A stretch of DNA of 50,695 nt, from NCBI GenBank assembly GCA_026931725.1, contig JAIXLE010000213.1:1-50695 (forward strand), given 5' to 3'. This document shows, one piece after another, positions 43,961 to 50,695 of the stretch. The notes under the pieces were generated by a model. The model made no database searches and was not told the origin of the DNA. It was given only the letters and a program-made list of their open reading frames with translations. The position numbers and the translations under genes are program-made. This stretch comes from Bacteroidales bacterium. GTDB lineage: Bacteria; Planctomycetota; Planctomycetia; Gemmatales; Gemmataceae. How positions within the stretch are numbered: the stretch's first letter is position 1; each line of letters starts with the position of its first letter.

Positions 43961-46171
43961 TTAGCGCGTCAGAACTGCCAGCATTCCGAGCAATCCCACA
44001 ACCGTCAACCCCAGGATCGTGACGTAACCCCGGACTTGACCATTCTGGATACCGCGTAACCCGCGCCCTGTATTGGCGGCGAGTTGCCCGATTCCGTTTA
44101 GCAGGCCATCGAGGCTGCGGGGGGCACCGTGGTCGGAAGATTGCTTGTCGAATGCCGCAGTGAAGACGGCAAGGTTCTGGGTCGGTTTGCGAAGGCAGGC
44201 ATCATAAACCGCATCAAAATACCAGGCTTGGCCCAGGAAGCCGCGCGGTTCCGTGTTCGTGGCGTGGAAACGCGGTGTACGGAGAACATACCGCCAGTAC
44301 GCCACTGCGAAGCCGAACAAGCCGATGGCCCCGGCAATCAGTTCCAGCAGCAGATGATATTCATGCAGTAGTGTCGCAGCATTCAACAGGGGGTCTTGTG
44401 GATCGTCCCAAAAGTGACTACTGGGCCAATGCTGATGATTGAGGAGTTCGTACAAGAAACTCGCTTCCGGCTCCCAGGCTGGCCAACCCCAACCGACAGC
44501 AATGCTGAACATTGCCAGTATGATGAGCGGAATTGTCATCACGAGCGGCGATTCGTGGGCGTGGTCGTAAACGTGCCGGTCCCGCGGTTCACCGGCAAAG
44601 GTCAGAAACCAGAGGCGGAACATATAAAAGGCCGTCAATCCTGCGACCAGAAACGGAACCACCGCGAGAACCACGTGCGAGGGTGCGGCCACACCGAAGG
44701 TCGCGGCGGCGGTCAGTATCGCTTCCTTCGAGTACCAGCCGCTCAGCAAGGGGAAACCGCTGATGGCCAACACGCCGATGAACATGGTCCACGCTGTCAC
44801 CGGCATCTTACGGCGGAGGCCGCCCATCTTGCGGAGATCCTGTTCATGGTGCAGGCCGTGAATGACGCTGCCCGCCCCCAGAAACAACAACGCCTTGAAG
44901 AAGGCGTGCGTCAGCAGGTGAAACACCCCCGCGGCCCAGCCGCCGACTCCCAAGGCCAACATCATGTAGCCGAGCTGGCTGACCGTGCTGTAGGCGAGCA
45001 CTTTTTTGATGTCCGTCTGCACACAGGCGACCGTGCCGCCAATCAGCAGCGTAATGCAGCCGGTGTAGGCGATGACGAGCAAGGCATCGGGGGTGAACAG
45101 GGGATAACACCGGGCGACGAGGTACACCCCTGCCGCGACCATCGTGGCTGCATGGATGAGCGCGGATACCGGAGTCGGCCCGGCCATCGCGTCCGGCAAC
45201 CAAACTTGGAGCGGGAACTGAGCCGATTTTCCCACGCAGCCGAGGAACAACCCGAGGCCGAGAAGGGTCCGCATGGTTGGGGAGAATAAGGGTTCCAAAG
45301 CCCCATGCCAGGGCATTTCGGCACCCAACGCACCGATCATGAATGTGTTGCAGGTCGACCAGCTGATTGCGATCGCAATAAGAAAACCAACATCTCCGAT
45401 TCGGTTCGCAATAAACGCTTTGTTGGCAGCCCACCCGGCTTCACGCCGTTCGTAATAGTAGGAGATCAGAAAATACGAGCAGACACCCACTAACTCCCAA
45501 CTGATGAACACTTGTAACAGGTTGTCGGCGATGATCAGGTTGAACATCGCTATGACGAACAAGTTCAGATACAGGTAAAATCTACCGAACCGTCCCCGCC
45601 GAGCATGTTGCAACGTCTCATCAATTGTCGTCGACTTCAACTCATTGCGCATGTAGCCTAATGAGAAAACGTAGATCATCGTGCCGACAACGGCTACCAT
45701 CGCGAACATCACCGTGGTGTCGATTTCGATCCAGTAGCCGAGATGGATGGAATGTGCTTTGATAATGTCGAGTTCCGCATCGGGTACTGGTGTCGAACCG
45801 AAACGGATCCAATCAATTTGACCACCGTCCGCATTCACGTTCCACAATCGAGTATCGTCAAGATTCCACGGTGCTATGGGCTCTCCGCTCAAACGTGGCA
45901 GGTAATGCTCATAGAGTAAGGTTGTGAACCCATACACGGCAATAAACGATACTAGCCCCATCACCCCAATACTCAGCCACGCTCCCGCTAACTCCACGCG
46001 AGGATGATTGAGCCGGGCGTACAGCCAGCCCGCGATTCCGGGGACATCCGCGTAGGGGCGTGTGAGGTTCCGCACCGTGCCGATGAGCAGAATCAGCACG
46101 GCCGGAACCAGCGGCAGCAGCGTGGCCGCAACATAGAGTCGGCCAGGGTGTTCGGCGAAGAATTCGAGCAT
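43961..46171 (-). CDS. nuoL: NADH-quinone oxidoreductase subunit L
   Basis: A 736-residue membrane subunit at the distal end of complex I. Core motifs are ISWELVGVCSYFLISYYYER (Glu), VGKSAQFPLQVWLPDAM with AGPTPVSALIHAATMVAAG (Lys and His), and ACVQTDIKKVLAYSTVSQLG. The C-terminus contains the long lateral helix and a final helix (GYVTILGLTVVGLLGML) typical of NuoL. There is an insertion near residues 75-150 (YLPRLSGEPIAPWNLDD and following). Codons in about 45330-45985 look AT-richer than the rest of the gene. The start is six bases from the nuoK stop. Confidence 0.95.
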   Translation of the reverse strand: MLEFFAEHPGRLYVAATLLPLVPAVLILLIGTVRNLTRPYADVPGIAGWLYARLNHPRVELAGAWLSIGVMGLVSFIAVYGFTTLLYEHYLPRLSGEPIAPWNLDDTRLWNVNADGGQIDWIRFGSTPVPDAELDIIKAHSIHLGYWIEIDTTVMFAMVAVVGTMIYVFSLGYMRNELKSTTIDETLQHARRGRFGRFYLYLNLFVIAMFNLIIADNLLQVFISWELVGVCSYFLISYYYERREAGWAANKAFIANRIGDVGFLIAIAISWSTCNTFMIGALGAEMPWHGALEPLFSPTMRTLLGLGLFLGCVGKSAQFPLQVWLPDAMAGPTPVSALIHAATMVAAGVYLVARCYPLFTPDALLVIAYTGCITLLIGGTVACVQTDIKKVLAYSTVSQLGYMMLALGVGGWAAGVFHLLTHAFFKALLFLGAGSVIHGLHHEQDLRKMGGLRRKMPVTAWTMFIGVLAISGFPLLSGWYSKEAILTAAATFGVAAPSHVVLAVVPFLVAGLTAFYMFRLWFLTFAGEPRDRHVYDHAHESPLVMTIPLIILAMFSIAVGWGWPAWEPEASFLYELLNHQHWPSSHFWDDPQDPLLNAATLLHEYHLLLELIAGAIGLFGFAVAYWRYVLRTPRFHATNTEPRGFLGQAWYFDAVYDACLRKPTQNLAVFTAAFDKQSSDHGAPRSLDGLLNGIGQLAANTGRGLRGIQNGQVRGYVTILGLTVVGLLGMLAVLTR

Positions 46172-46177
46172 CGCACG

Positions 46178-46492
46178 TCATCCCTTCAAGTCGGTGGCGT
46201 TCTCGACGTTCACCGTGGCGTGGTTGTTGTAGAAATTCAAAAAGATCGCCAACGCCACCGCGGCTTCGGCGGCCGCGAGTACGATTACCAGAACCGCGAA
46301 TACTTGCCCTTCCAGCCGGAACGTAGGCACGAACCGCGCCGCCGCCACGAAGTTCAGATTCGCCGCATTCAAAATGAGTTCCACCCCCATCAGAATACCG
46401 ATGGCGTTTCTCTTGGTGGCCAAGCAAGTCAGCCCGCAGGCGAACAGGAACGCGGACAGAACCAGGAAGGCCGGAAATCCGAACTCAACCAT
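46178..46492 (-). CDS. nuoK: NADH-quinone oxidoreductase subunit K
   Basis: A 104-residue subunit with three membrane helices. The helix-2/3 motif GVELILNAANLNFV with its conserved Glu, and VLVIVLAAAEAAVALAIFL with the second Glu, are the proton-path signatures of NuoK. It begins eight bases before the nuoJ stop (overlap 46485-46492), showing tight coupling, and ends six bases before nuoL. The length equals the family norm. Confidence 0.95.
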   Translation of the reverse strand: MVEFGFPAFLVLSAFLFACGLTCLATKRNAIGILMGVELILNAANLNFVAAARFVPTFRLEGQVFAVLVIVLAAAEAAVALAIFLNFYNNHATVNVENATDLKG

Positions 46493-47036
46493 GATCGGCC
46501 TCCGGGTGCGTGGAAGTCGGCCGCCGTTTCGCCCGTGCCAGATAGGCCGCCGCGATCAGGACGACGAGCAGATGAATCGAAACGATTTCAAATGGCAAGA
46601 GATAGGCCGTCTGCCCCGGTGTTTCGGGTACGCCCAGCAAGGTCAACCCGAGTGGCCCTGTTCCGGGCAAGGCCGTATCCGTCCGTGGGTGCGAGACGAA
46701 GCTCAGCGATGCCTGTACCAGTAAAGCAAACAGAGCCAGCGACAACCCGCCGCCGAGAACCCAGCCCACAAGCCCGACCGGCACATGGTCGAACGGGCCG
46801 CGTGTGGTCAACATGCCGCCGAACACGACTAACACCATCGTGCCGCCGACATAGACGATCAACTGCGCTGCCCCCAGGAACTCCGCTCCCAGGAAGAAAT
46901 ACAATCCGCTAACGCCCATCAGCATGAACAGCAGCCAAATGGCTGAACGGATGATGCTGGAAGATACCACAACCCCCAAAGCGGATACCGCCGAGGCCGT
47001 GGCGAGAATCAGAAACAGGGCATCGTGGAATGTCAT
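46485..47036 (-). CDS. nuoJ: NADH-quinone oxidoreductase subunit J
   Basis: A 183-residue subunit with five predicted helices. Early helices include FLILATASAVSALGVVVSS, and the conserved membrane segment is FLGAAQLIVYVGGTMVLVVFGGML, with the pi-bulge Tyr region of NuoJ. A charged C-terminal tail (RAKRRPTSTHPEADHG) is cytoplasmic. nuoJ follows nuoH directly (9-bp gap); the nuoI gene normally found between them is absent here. Confidence 0.93.
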   Translation of the reverse strand: MTFHDALFLILATASAVSALGVVVSSSIIRSAIWLLFMLMGVSGLYFFLGAEFLGAAQLIVYVGGTMVLVVFGGMLTTRGPFDHVPVGLVGWVLGGGLSLALFALLVQASLSFVSHPRTDTALPGTGPLGLTLLGVPETPGQTAYLLPFEIVSIHLLVVLIAAAYLARAKRRPTSTHPEADHG

Positions 47037-47045
47037 GATCGCTCG

Positions 47046-48248
47046 TTACAGTTTGGAGGTTGGTCGAGCCCAAACACCGGGAAGCTCTCCCGCTGGTGCC
47101 GTGTTCGGGATAGGACGGAGCAGTTGTAGCCCGACCACGATTCCCCCAAGGGTGACACTTCCGGCCAGAATATAGCGAACGGCTTCGCCCACTCTTGGTG
47201 AAACCAGCAGTTGCCAGAGACAAACGCCCAAGAGCAGAACACAGCTAATCGGGAGGAAATACTTCAAACAGGTCATCATCACTTGGTCGATACGGAGCCG
47301 GGGCAGCGTCCAGCGCATCCACATCATCACGAACACCAACAGATACCCCTTGCCGATGAACACCAGAACATCGAACAAGCTGCCCATCCAAAGCCCCCAG
47401 CGTTCGACAGGCTCAAACGGCAAGAACCCCGTGTGCCAGCCACCCAGGAACAGAATGGCCGCCAAGCCACTCACGGCAAACATGCTTCCGTACTCCGCCA
47501 TGAAGAAGTACGACCAGCGAATTCCGCTGTATTCCGTGTGAAACCCGGCAACCAGTTCACTCTCGGCTTCCGCCAAGTCAAACGGAGCCCGCTTGCAACT
47601 GGCCGTCGCCGTGGTGAAAAAGATGAAGAAGGCCACAAAGGTGAAAGGATCGTGAAAGAGATTCCAGTTCCAGAAATAGCCGATTTGCTGTTGGCTCATG
47701 GCGGTGAGGTTCAGCGTCCCCGCGAGAACCACCGGCACCAGGACGCACAAGGAACGCGGCACTTCGTAGCTGACCACTTGGGCCGCCTCACGCAATCCAC
47801 CGTAAATCGACCACTTGCTCCCCGAGGCGTACCCCGCCAGCAGCACTCCGAACACTTCACTGGACAGCACCGCCAGCACAAAGAACACACCAATCGACAA
47901 ATCCACGGCGATCACGTTCGGAGCCGCTGGCAAGGCGATGAACGCGATAAATGTCGCACAAAATGCCAGATACGGTGCCAGTCGAAACAGCGTCGCATCC
48001 GCGGCAGCGGGGGTGGTATCTTCCTTGGCGATCAGTTTGATGCCGTCCGCGAGGGACTGCAATAAGCCGAACGGCCCGACCCGTGTCGGGCCAAGACGGT
48101 CCTGGATACGTCCAGAAATTTTTCGCTCGCCCCAGATGAGCAGGAGAGCGGACACACCCATAAATCCGACGATCACAGCCGCCGCGAGGAGTGCGGCCAG
48201 GAGAATCGCCAACCCGTTCGGCAGATATTCAGAGAGGAAGTCGATCAC
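47046..48248 (-). CDS. nuoH: NADH-quinone oxidoreductase subunit H
   Basis: A 400-residue subunit at the junction of the peripheral and membrane arms, forming the quinone chamber. The start is GTG at 48248. Signatures are ERKISGRIQDRLGPTRVGP, GLLQSLADGIKLIAKED, and RAPFDLAEAESELVAGFHTEYSG (conserved Glu run), with YSGIRWSYFFMAEY. The C-terminal part after the last helix is somewhat longer than usual (PNTAPAGELPGVWARPTSKL). It is the first gene of the H-J-K-L-M cluster, and its promoter must lie in the 81-bp gap shared with the divergent scpB. Confidence 0.95.
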   Translation of the reverse strand: MIDFLSEYLPNGLAILLAALLAAAVIVGFMGVSALLLIWGERKISGRIQDRLGPTRVGPFGLLQSLADGIKLIAKEDTTPAAADATLFRLAPYLAFCATFIAFIALPAAPNVIAVDLSIGVFFVLAVLSSEVFGVLLAGYASGSKWSIYGGLREAAQVVSYEVPRSLCVLVPVVLAGTLNLTAMSQQQIGYFWNWNLFHDPFTFVAFFIFFTTATASCKRAPFDLAEAESELVAGFHTEYSGIRWSYFFMAEYGSMFAVSGLAAILFLGGWHTGFLPFEPVERWGLWMGSLFDVLVFIGKGYLLVFVMMWMRWTLPRLRIDQVMMTCLKYFLPISCVLLLGVCLWQLLVSPRVGEAVRYILAGSVTLGGIVVGLQLLRPIPNTAPAGELPGVWARPTSKL

Positions 48249-48329
48249 CGGCAGCCCTGGGGAAGAGGATGCGAGGTCGGAATCGCGATCGTGGTGGAGT
48301 TAACCTATCGAGTTTGCCTGGGAATTGCC

Positions 48330-49001
48330 ATGATGCCCACCATGATTCATCACAGACCAAAATGGGGTCCACAAACCTGGCGAGGTTATCATCGTCGGCC
48401 CGGCAACGTGCGGCCACCCCTTTCTGTGCGAACACTCACCGGAGTCCGCACACGCGAAACGGCCAACGATCCGCTGGCACGAGATGACCAGATCGCCAAG
48501 TTGGAGGCGGTTCTATTTCTTGCCGATGAGCCCTTACCCGCGAAAATCTTGTGCCGAGCCGTGGGTTTGCGAGACACACACGCGGTTGAACACTTGCTGG
48601 ATCGCTATCAGGCGTTGCTGGATGCTGATGGTGCGCCCATTCACGTTTTCGCCACTGCCGGTGGGTATCAATTGGTGACACGACCCGTGTTCTTCCAGTG
48701 GCTCCTCCGCCTGCGACGAACAGGCTCGGGGGTGGAATTCCGCCTCACGGCCGCACAAATGGAGACACTCGCCGTCATTGCCTACAAGCAACCCGTGACC
48801 CGCGCGGAACTCGAATCCGTGCGGGGAGTCGCCTGTGGTGATACGGTGCGTACATTGGTCGAGAAAGGGTTCATCCGCACCGCAGGCCGACACGAATCAT
48901 TGGGACGCCCTCAACTTTATGCTACAACGAAAAAATTCCTCCTACAATTTGGGTTAATGTCGCTCAGTGATTTGCCGGGTATCCTCGATCACACGCGATG
49001 A
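48330..49001 (+). CDS. scpB: Segregation and condensation protein B
   Basis: About 223 residues from the ATG at 48330; the start is uncertain (a GTG at 48291 is in frame; neither has a good SD) and the basic N-terminal stretch is likely variable. The winged-helix core is recognisable: KLEAVLFLADEPLPAKIL, then QMETLAVIAYKQPVTRAELE, VRGVACGDTVRTLVEKGFI, and LGRPQLYATTKKFLLQFGL (each a hallmark of ScpB). ScpB binds ScpA and the Smc ATPase in chromosome condensation. scpA is not adjacent. Confidence 0.92.
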   Translation: MMPTMIHHRPKWGPQTWRGYHRRPGNVRPPLSVRTLTGVRTRETANDPLARDDQIAKLEAVLFLADEPLPAKILCRAVGLRDTHAVEHLLDRYQALLDADGAPIHVFATAGGYQLVTRPVFFQWLLRLRRTGSGVEFRLTAAQMETLAVIAYKQPVTRAELESVRGVACGDTVRTLVEKGFIRTAGRHESLGRPQLYATTKKFLLQFGLMSLSDLPGILDHTR

Positions 49002-49086
49002 ATCGGGGTAAGGGAAGTGTATCCATCCTGCATACGGCCTCCTCGATACCAACGCCATTGCCGATTGAACAAGGACGCACGCTCTC

Positions 49087-50145
49087 ATGATGAATCGTCG
49101 TCAACTCTTCTCCAGTGCCGGTGTGACGCTGGGTATGAGCTGGGCCGCGGGTGCGGGTTATGTGCTATTCGGAACAAACAACGCATCCGGCTTGTTGAAT
49201 GTCTCCTATGATGCCACACGCGGATTGTATCGGCGCATCAATCGTGCGTTCACCCAACACGGCTTGAAACAACAGGGGCATACCCACCGTATCACGCCAT
49301 CACACGGCGGTTCTGCTAGCCAGGCCCGCGCTGTGATCGACGGACTCCCCGCGGATGTTGTGACCTTAGCCATTTGGCCCGATACGCAGCAGATTGTCCG
49401 AGCAGGCTTGCTGGATGCCGATTGGATGAACCGACTGCCCAACCGATCGCTACCCTACACCTCCACGATTGTCTTTCTGGTCCGACGAGGGAATCCCCAC
49501 GGCATCCGGGGTTGGGCAGATCTGCCCCAACGCTCGGTGCGTATCATCACGGCCAATCCCAAAACCAGTGGTTCGGCCAAGCTCGTCCTATTGGCCGCTT
49601 GGGGGGTCGCTCGCACACGTTGGAACCAATCGCCCGAACAGGCGGATGCTTTTGTGAAACAACTCTACCGCCAGGTGCCCGCGTTGGATTCCTCGTCGCG
49701 TGCCGCCACGGTGACGTTTTCCCGCAAGTCGATCGGCGATGTCCTGTTGACCTGGGAAAGCGAAGCATGGCTAGCCGTGCGCGAAGCGCCAAACGATGTG
49801 GAAATCGTCTGGCCGGAAGAAGGAAGCATTTTGGCCGAGCCGCATGTTGCCTGGGTGGATCGCACCGTTCAAGAACGCGGTTCTCAAGAACTGGCTCAAC
49901 AGTATCTGGAATACCTGTATCACCCGGAAGTGAAACAAATATTGACGGAAGAAGGATTGCGGCCGCACAATCCCCATCTCATGTATGATGCCGGTCAGCA
50001 ATTATTTCAGGAACGATTTGGCAGGCTCTCCGAACCTGCGTTATTCACGCTGAAAGAGCTGTTCCCAACCGATCCATGGTCCGCAGCTCAAGAGCGATTC
50101 TTTGCGGAAGATGCCTTATTCGACAAAGTCTATACGGTATCCTGA
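49087..50145 (+). CDS. Sulfate/thiosulfate-binding protein homologue (ABC solute receptor)
   Basis: A 352-residue periplasmic solute-binding protein. The N-terminus MNRRQLFSSAGVTLGMSWAA has two arginines but not a full twin-arginine consensus; it serves as a signal. Sbp/CysP motifs are complete: LLNVSYDATRGLYRRIN, PSHGGSASQARAVIDGL, ADVVTLAIWPD, PYTSTIVFLVRRGNPHGI, and ITANPKTSGSAK, which forms the sulfate pocket. No permease or ATPase of a Cys system is adjacent, so it is orphaned here; it could work with transporters elsewhere. ATG 49090 is an equally good start. Confidence 0.88.
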   Translation: MMNRRQLFSSAGVTLGMSWAAGAGYVLFGTNNASGLLNVSYDATRGLYRRINRAFTQHGLKQQGHTHRITPSHGGSASQARAVIDGLPADVVTLAIWPDTQQIVRAGLLDADWMNRLPNRSLPYTSTIVFLVRRGNPHGIRGWADLPQRSVRIITANPKTSGSAKLVLLAAWGVARTRWNQSPEQADAFVKQLYRQVPALDSSSRAATVTFSRKSIGDVLLTWESEAWLAVREAPNDVEIVWPEEGSILAEPHVAWVDRTVQERGSQELAQQYLEYLYHPEVKQILTEEGLRPHNPHLMYDAGQQLFQERFGRLSEPALFTLKELFPTDPWSAAQERFFAEDALFDKVYTVS

Positions 50146-50348
50146 CCATTCCGAACCTTGCGATCGTCATGAACCCGCATTTTGCCCTCAGACTTCACCG
50201 TGATGCGGCAGCGGAACCGTGACCTTCATACAGTGTGGATTATAGATTTCATGAATTTCGATTTTTGTGCTGGACTCAGCGTCACAATCCGATAACTTGC
50301 ATATCACATGGATTAACGTGTGTGTGGGGGGGGCAGGATCGCTTCTCG

Positions 50349-50366
50349 TAGTAATAGATGTTACTA
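50349..50366. promoter_or_regulatory. Small inverted repeat upstream of the last gene
   Basis: TAGTAA (50349-50354) and TTACTA (50361-50366) are exact inverted copies with a 6-bp spacer, 28 bp before the ATG of the small basic protein in a locally AT-rich stretch. It could overlap the promoter and act as an operator; this is suggestive only. Confidence 0.3.
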
Positions 50367-50393
50367 TACTCAACAATGATTTTGGAGTGAGCG

Positions 50394-50681
50394 ATGGCCA
50401 AAGCAAAAGCCGAGCCCGTGCAAACGCCGAATAAGATGCAGATGGTAGAAGCGGCCTTGGATGCATTGGGTGAAGAAAGTGCCCCCAGTGACATCCAACC
50501 CTGGATTCAATCGACCTATTCTGCCGAGATTGATCGCCAGATGATCTCTTCCTATGCATCACAAATTCGCAAAAAGCGGCGTGATTCGAGTGGTGGGAAG
50601 GGCTTGGACGGCATCAGTTCAGGGTTGGCATCACGGGATTTGGCGACGATTCAGGAATTGATTCGCAAGGTTGGCGCTTAG
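50394..50681 (+). CDS. Small basic helical protein, probable winged-helix/DNA-binding type
   Basis: A 95-residue protein with GGAG six bases before the ATG. After a Lys-rich start (MAKAKAEP) comes NKMQMVEAALDALGEESAPS, then DIQPWIQSTYSAEIDRQMIS and SYASQIRKKRRD. The alternation of three helices with a basic end resembles small winged-helix modules that are common in planctomycete genomes. DNA binding is inferred from charge and layout, not from a recognised motif. The C-terminal part (LASRDLATIQELIRKVG) is a further helix. Confidence 0.7.
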   Translation: MAKAKAEPVQTPNKMQMVEAALDALGEESAPSDIQPWIQSTYSAEIDRQMISSYASQIRKKRRDSSGGKGLDGISSGLASRDLATIQELIRKVGA

Positions 50682-50695
50682 GAGTTACTCAATAT

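Noticed and set aside
42484-47600. Several long plus-strand frames opposite the nuo genes (for example 44396-45289)
   Set aside because: They are antisense shadows of well-recognised nuo genes with His/Arg/Gln-rich composition and no family match.

Overview
The window looks like a chromosomal segment of a planctomycete, most probably of the Gemmata group (Gemmataceae). The reasons are a GC-rich sequence, a DUF1559 prepilin-like protein, expanded Uma2 proteins, Hanks-type Ser/Thr kinases with unusual partner domains, a PEP-CTERM secreted protein, many exported proteins of unknown function, and short loosely organised operons on both strands. No rRNA, complete tRNA, CRISPR array, transposase or phage gene was seen.

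Layout. 1-5.1 kb: the 5' part of a GDP-fucose-synthase-like gene, a DUF1559 gene, a small lipoprotein gene interrupted by an in-frame TGA, and three tandem Uma2 genes made of 681-bp repeats. 4.5-7.3 kb: an envelope/repair block on the minus strand (recO, BamD-like, LptE-like). 7.3-13.2 kb: two small unknown genes, rho, folP and hemE. 13.2-20.5 kb: an SPFH protein with a small ORF before it, a PPP phosphatase, a MOT1-type molybdate/sulfate transporter, a Gly-His-Tyr repeat protein, a glycerophosphodiesterase, a large secreted beta-domain protein and an isolated pxpB. 21-28.4 kb: two Ser/Thr kinases (one ending in a PilZ-like domain, one with a GYF-like segment and a C-terminal membrane anchor), a Pro-rich secreted protein, an ABC ATPase and citrate synthase. 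28.7-32.6 kb: five co-oriented membrane or coiled-coil proteins. 32.7-41.7 kb: CPBP protease, nadA, two further TGA-interrupted exported-protein genes, a CBM9-like protein, a PAS/receiver protein, a 2-Cys peroxiredoxin, a PEP-CTERM protein and a frameshifted glycosyltransferase. 42-48.3 kb: a nuoHJKLM cluster ending in a strong intrinsic terminator. 48.3-50.7 kb: scpB, a sulfate-binding-protein homologue and a small basic protein.

Most notable: three exported-protein genes (1923-2414, 34857-36167, 37021-37470 on the minus strand) each contain one in-frame UGA, with the same frame remaining open and protein-like afterwards. In all three the UGA is followed by A and then by a Ser/Thr-(Pro)-Ala-Gly stretch. 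In two the preceding codon is Cys; in the third a Cys follows five residues later. Each UGA is followed at about 18-31 nt by a hairpin whose apical loop has G at position 1 or 2, as expected of a bacterial SECIS. I read them as candidate envelope selenoproteins. The selenocysteine machinery itself is not in the window, so this needs genome-level confirmation.
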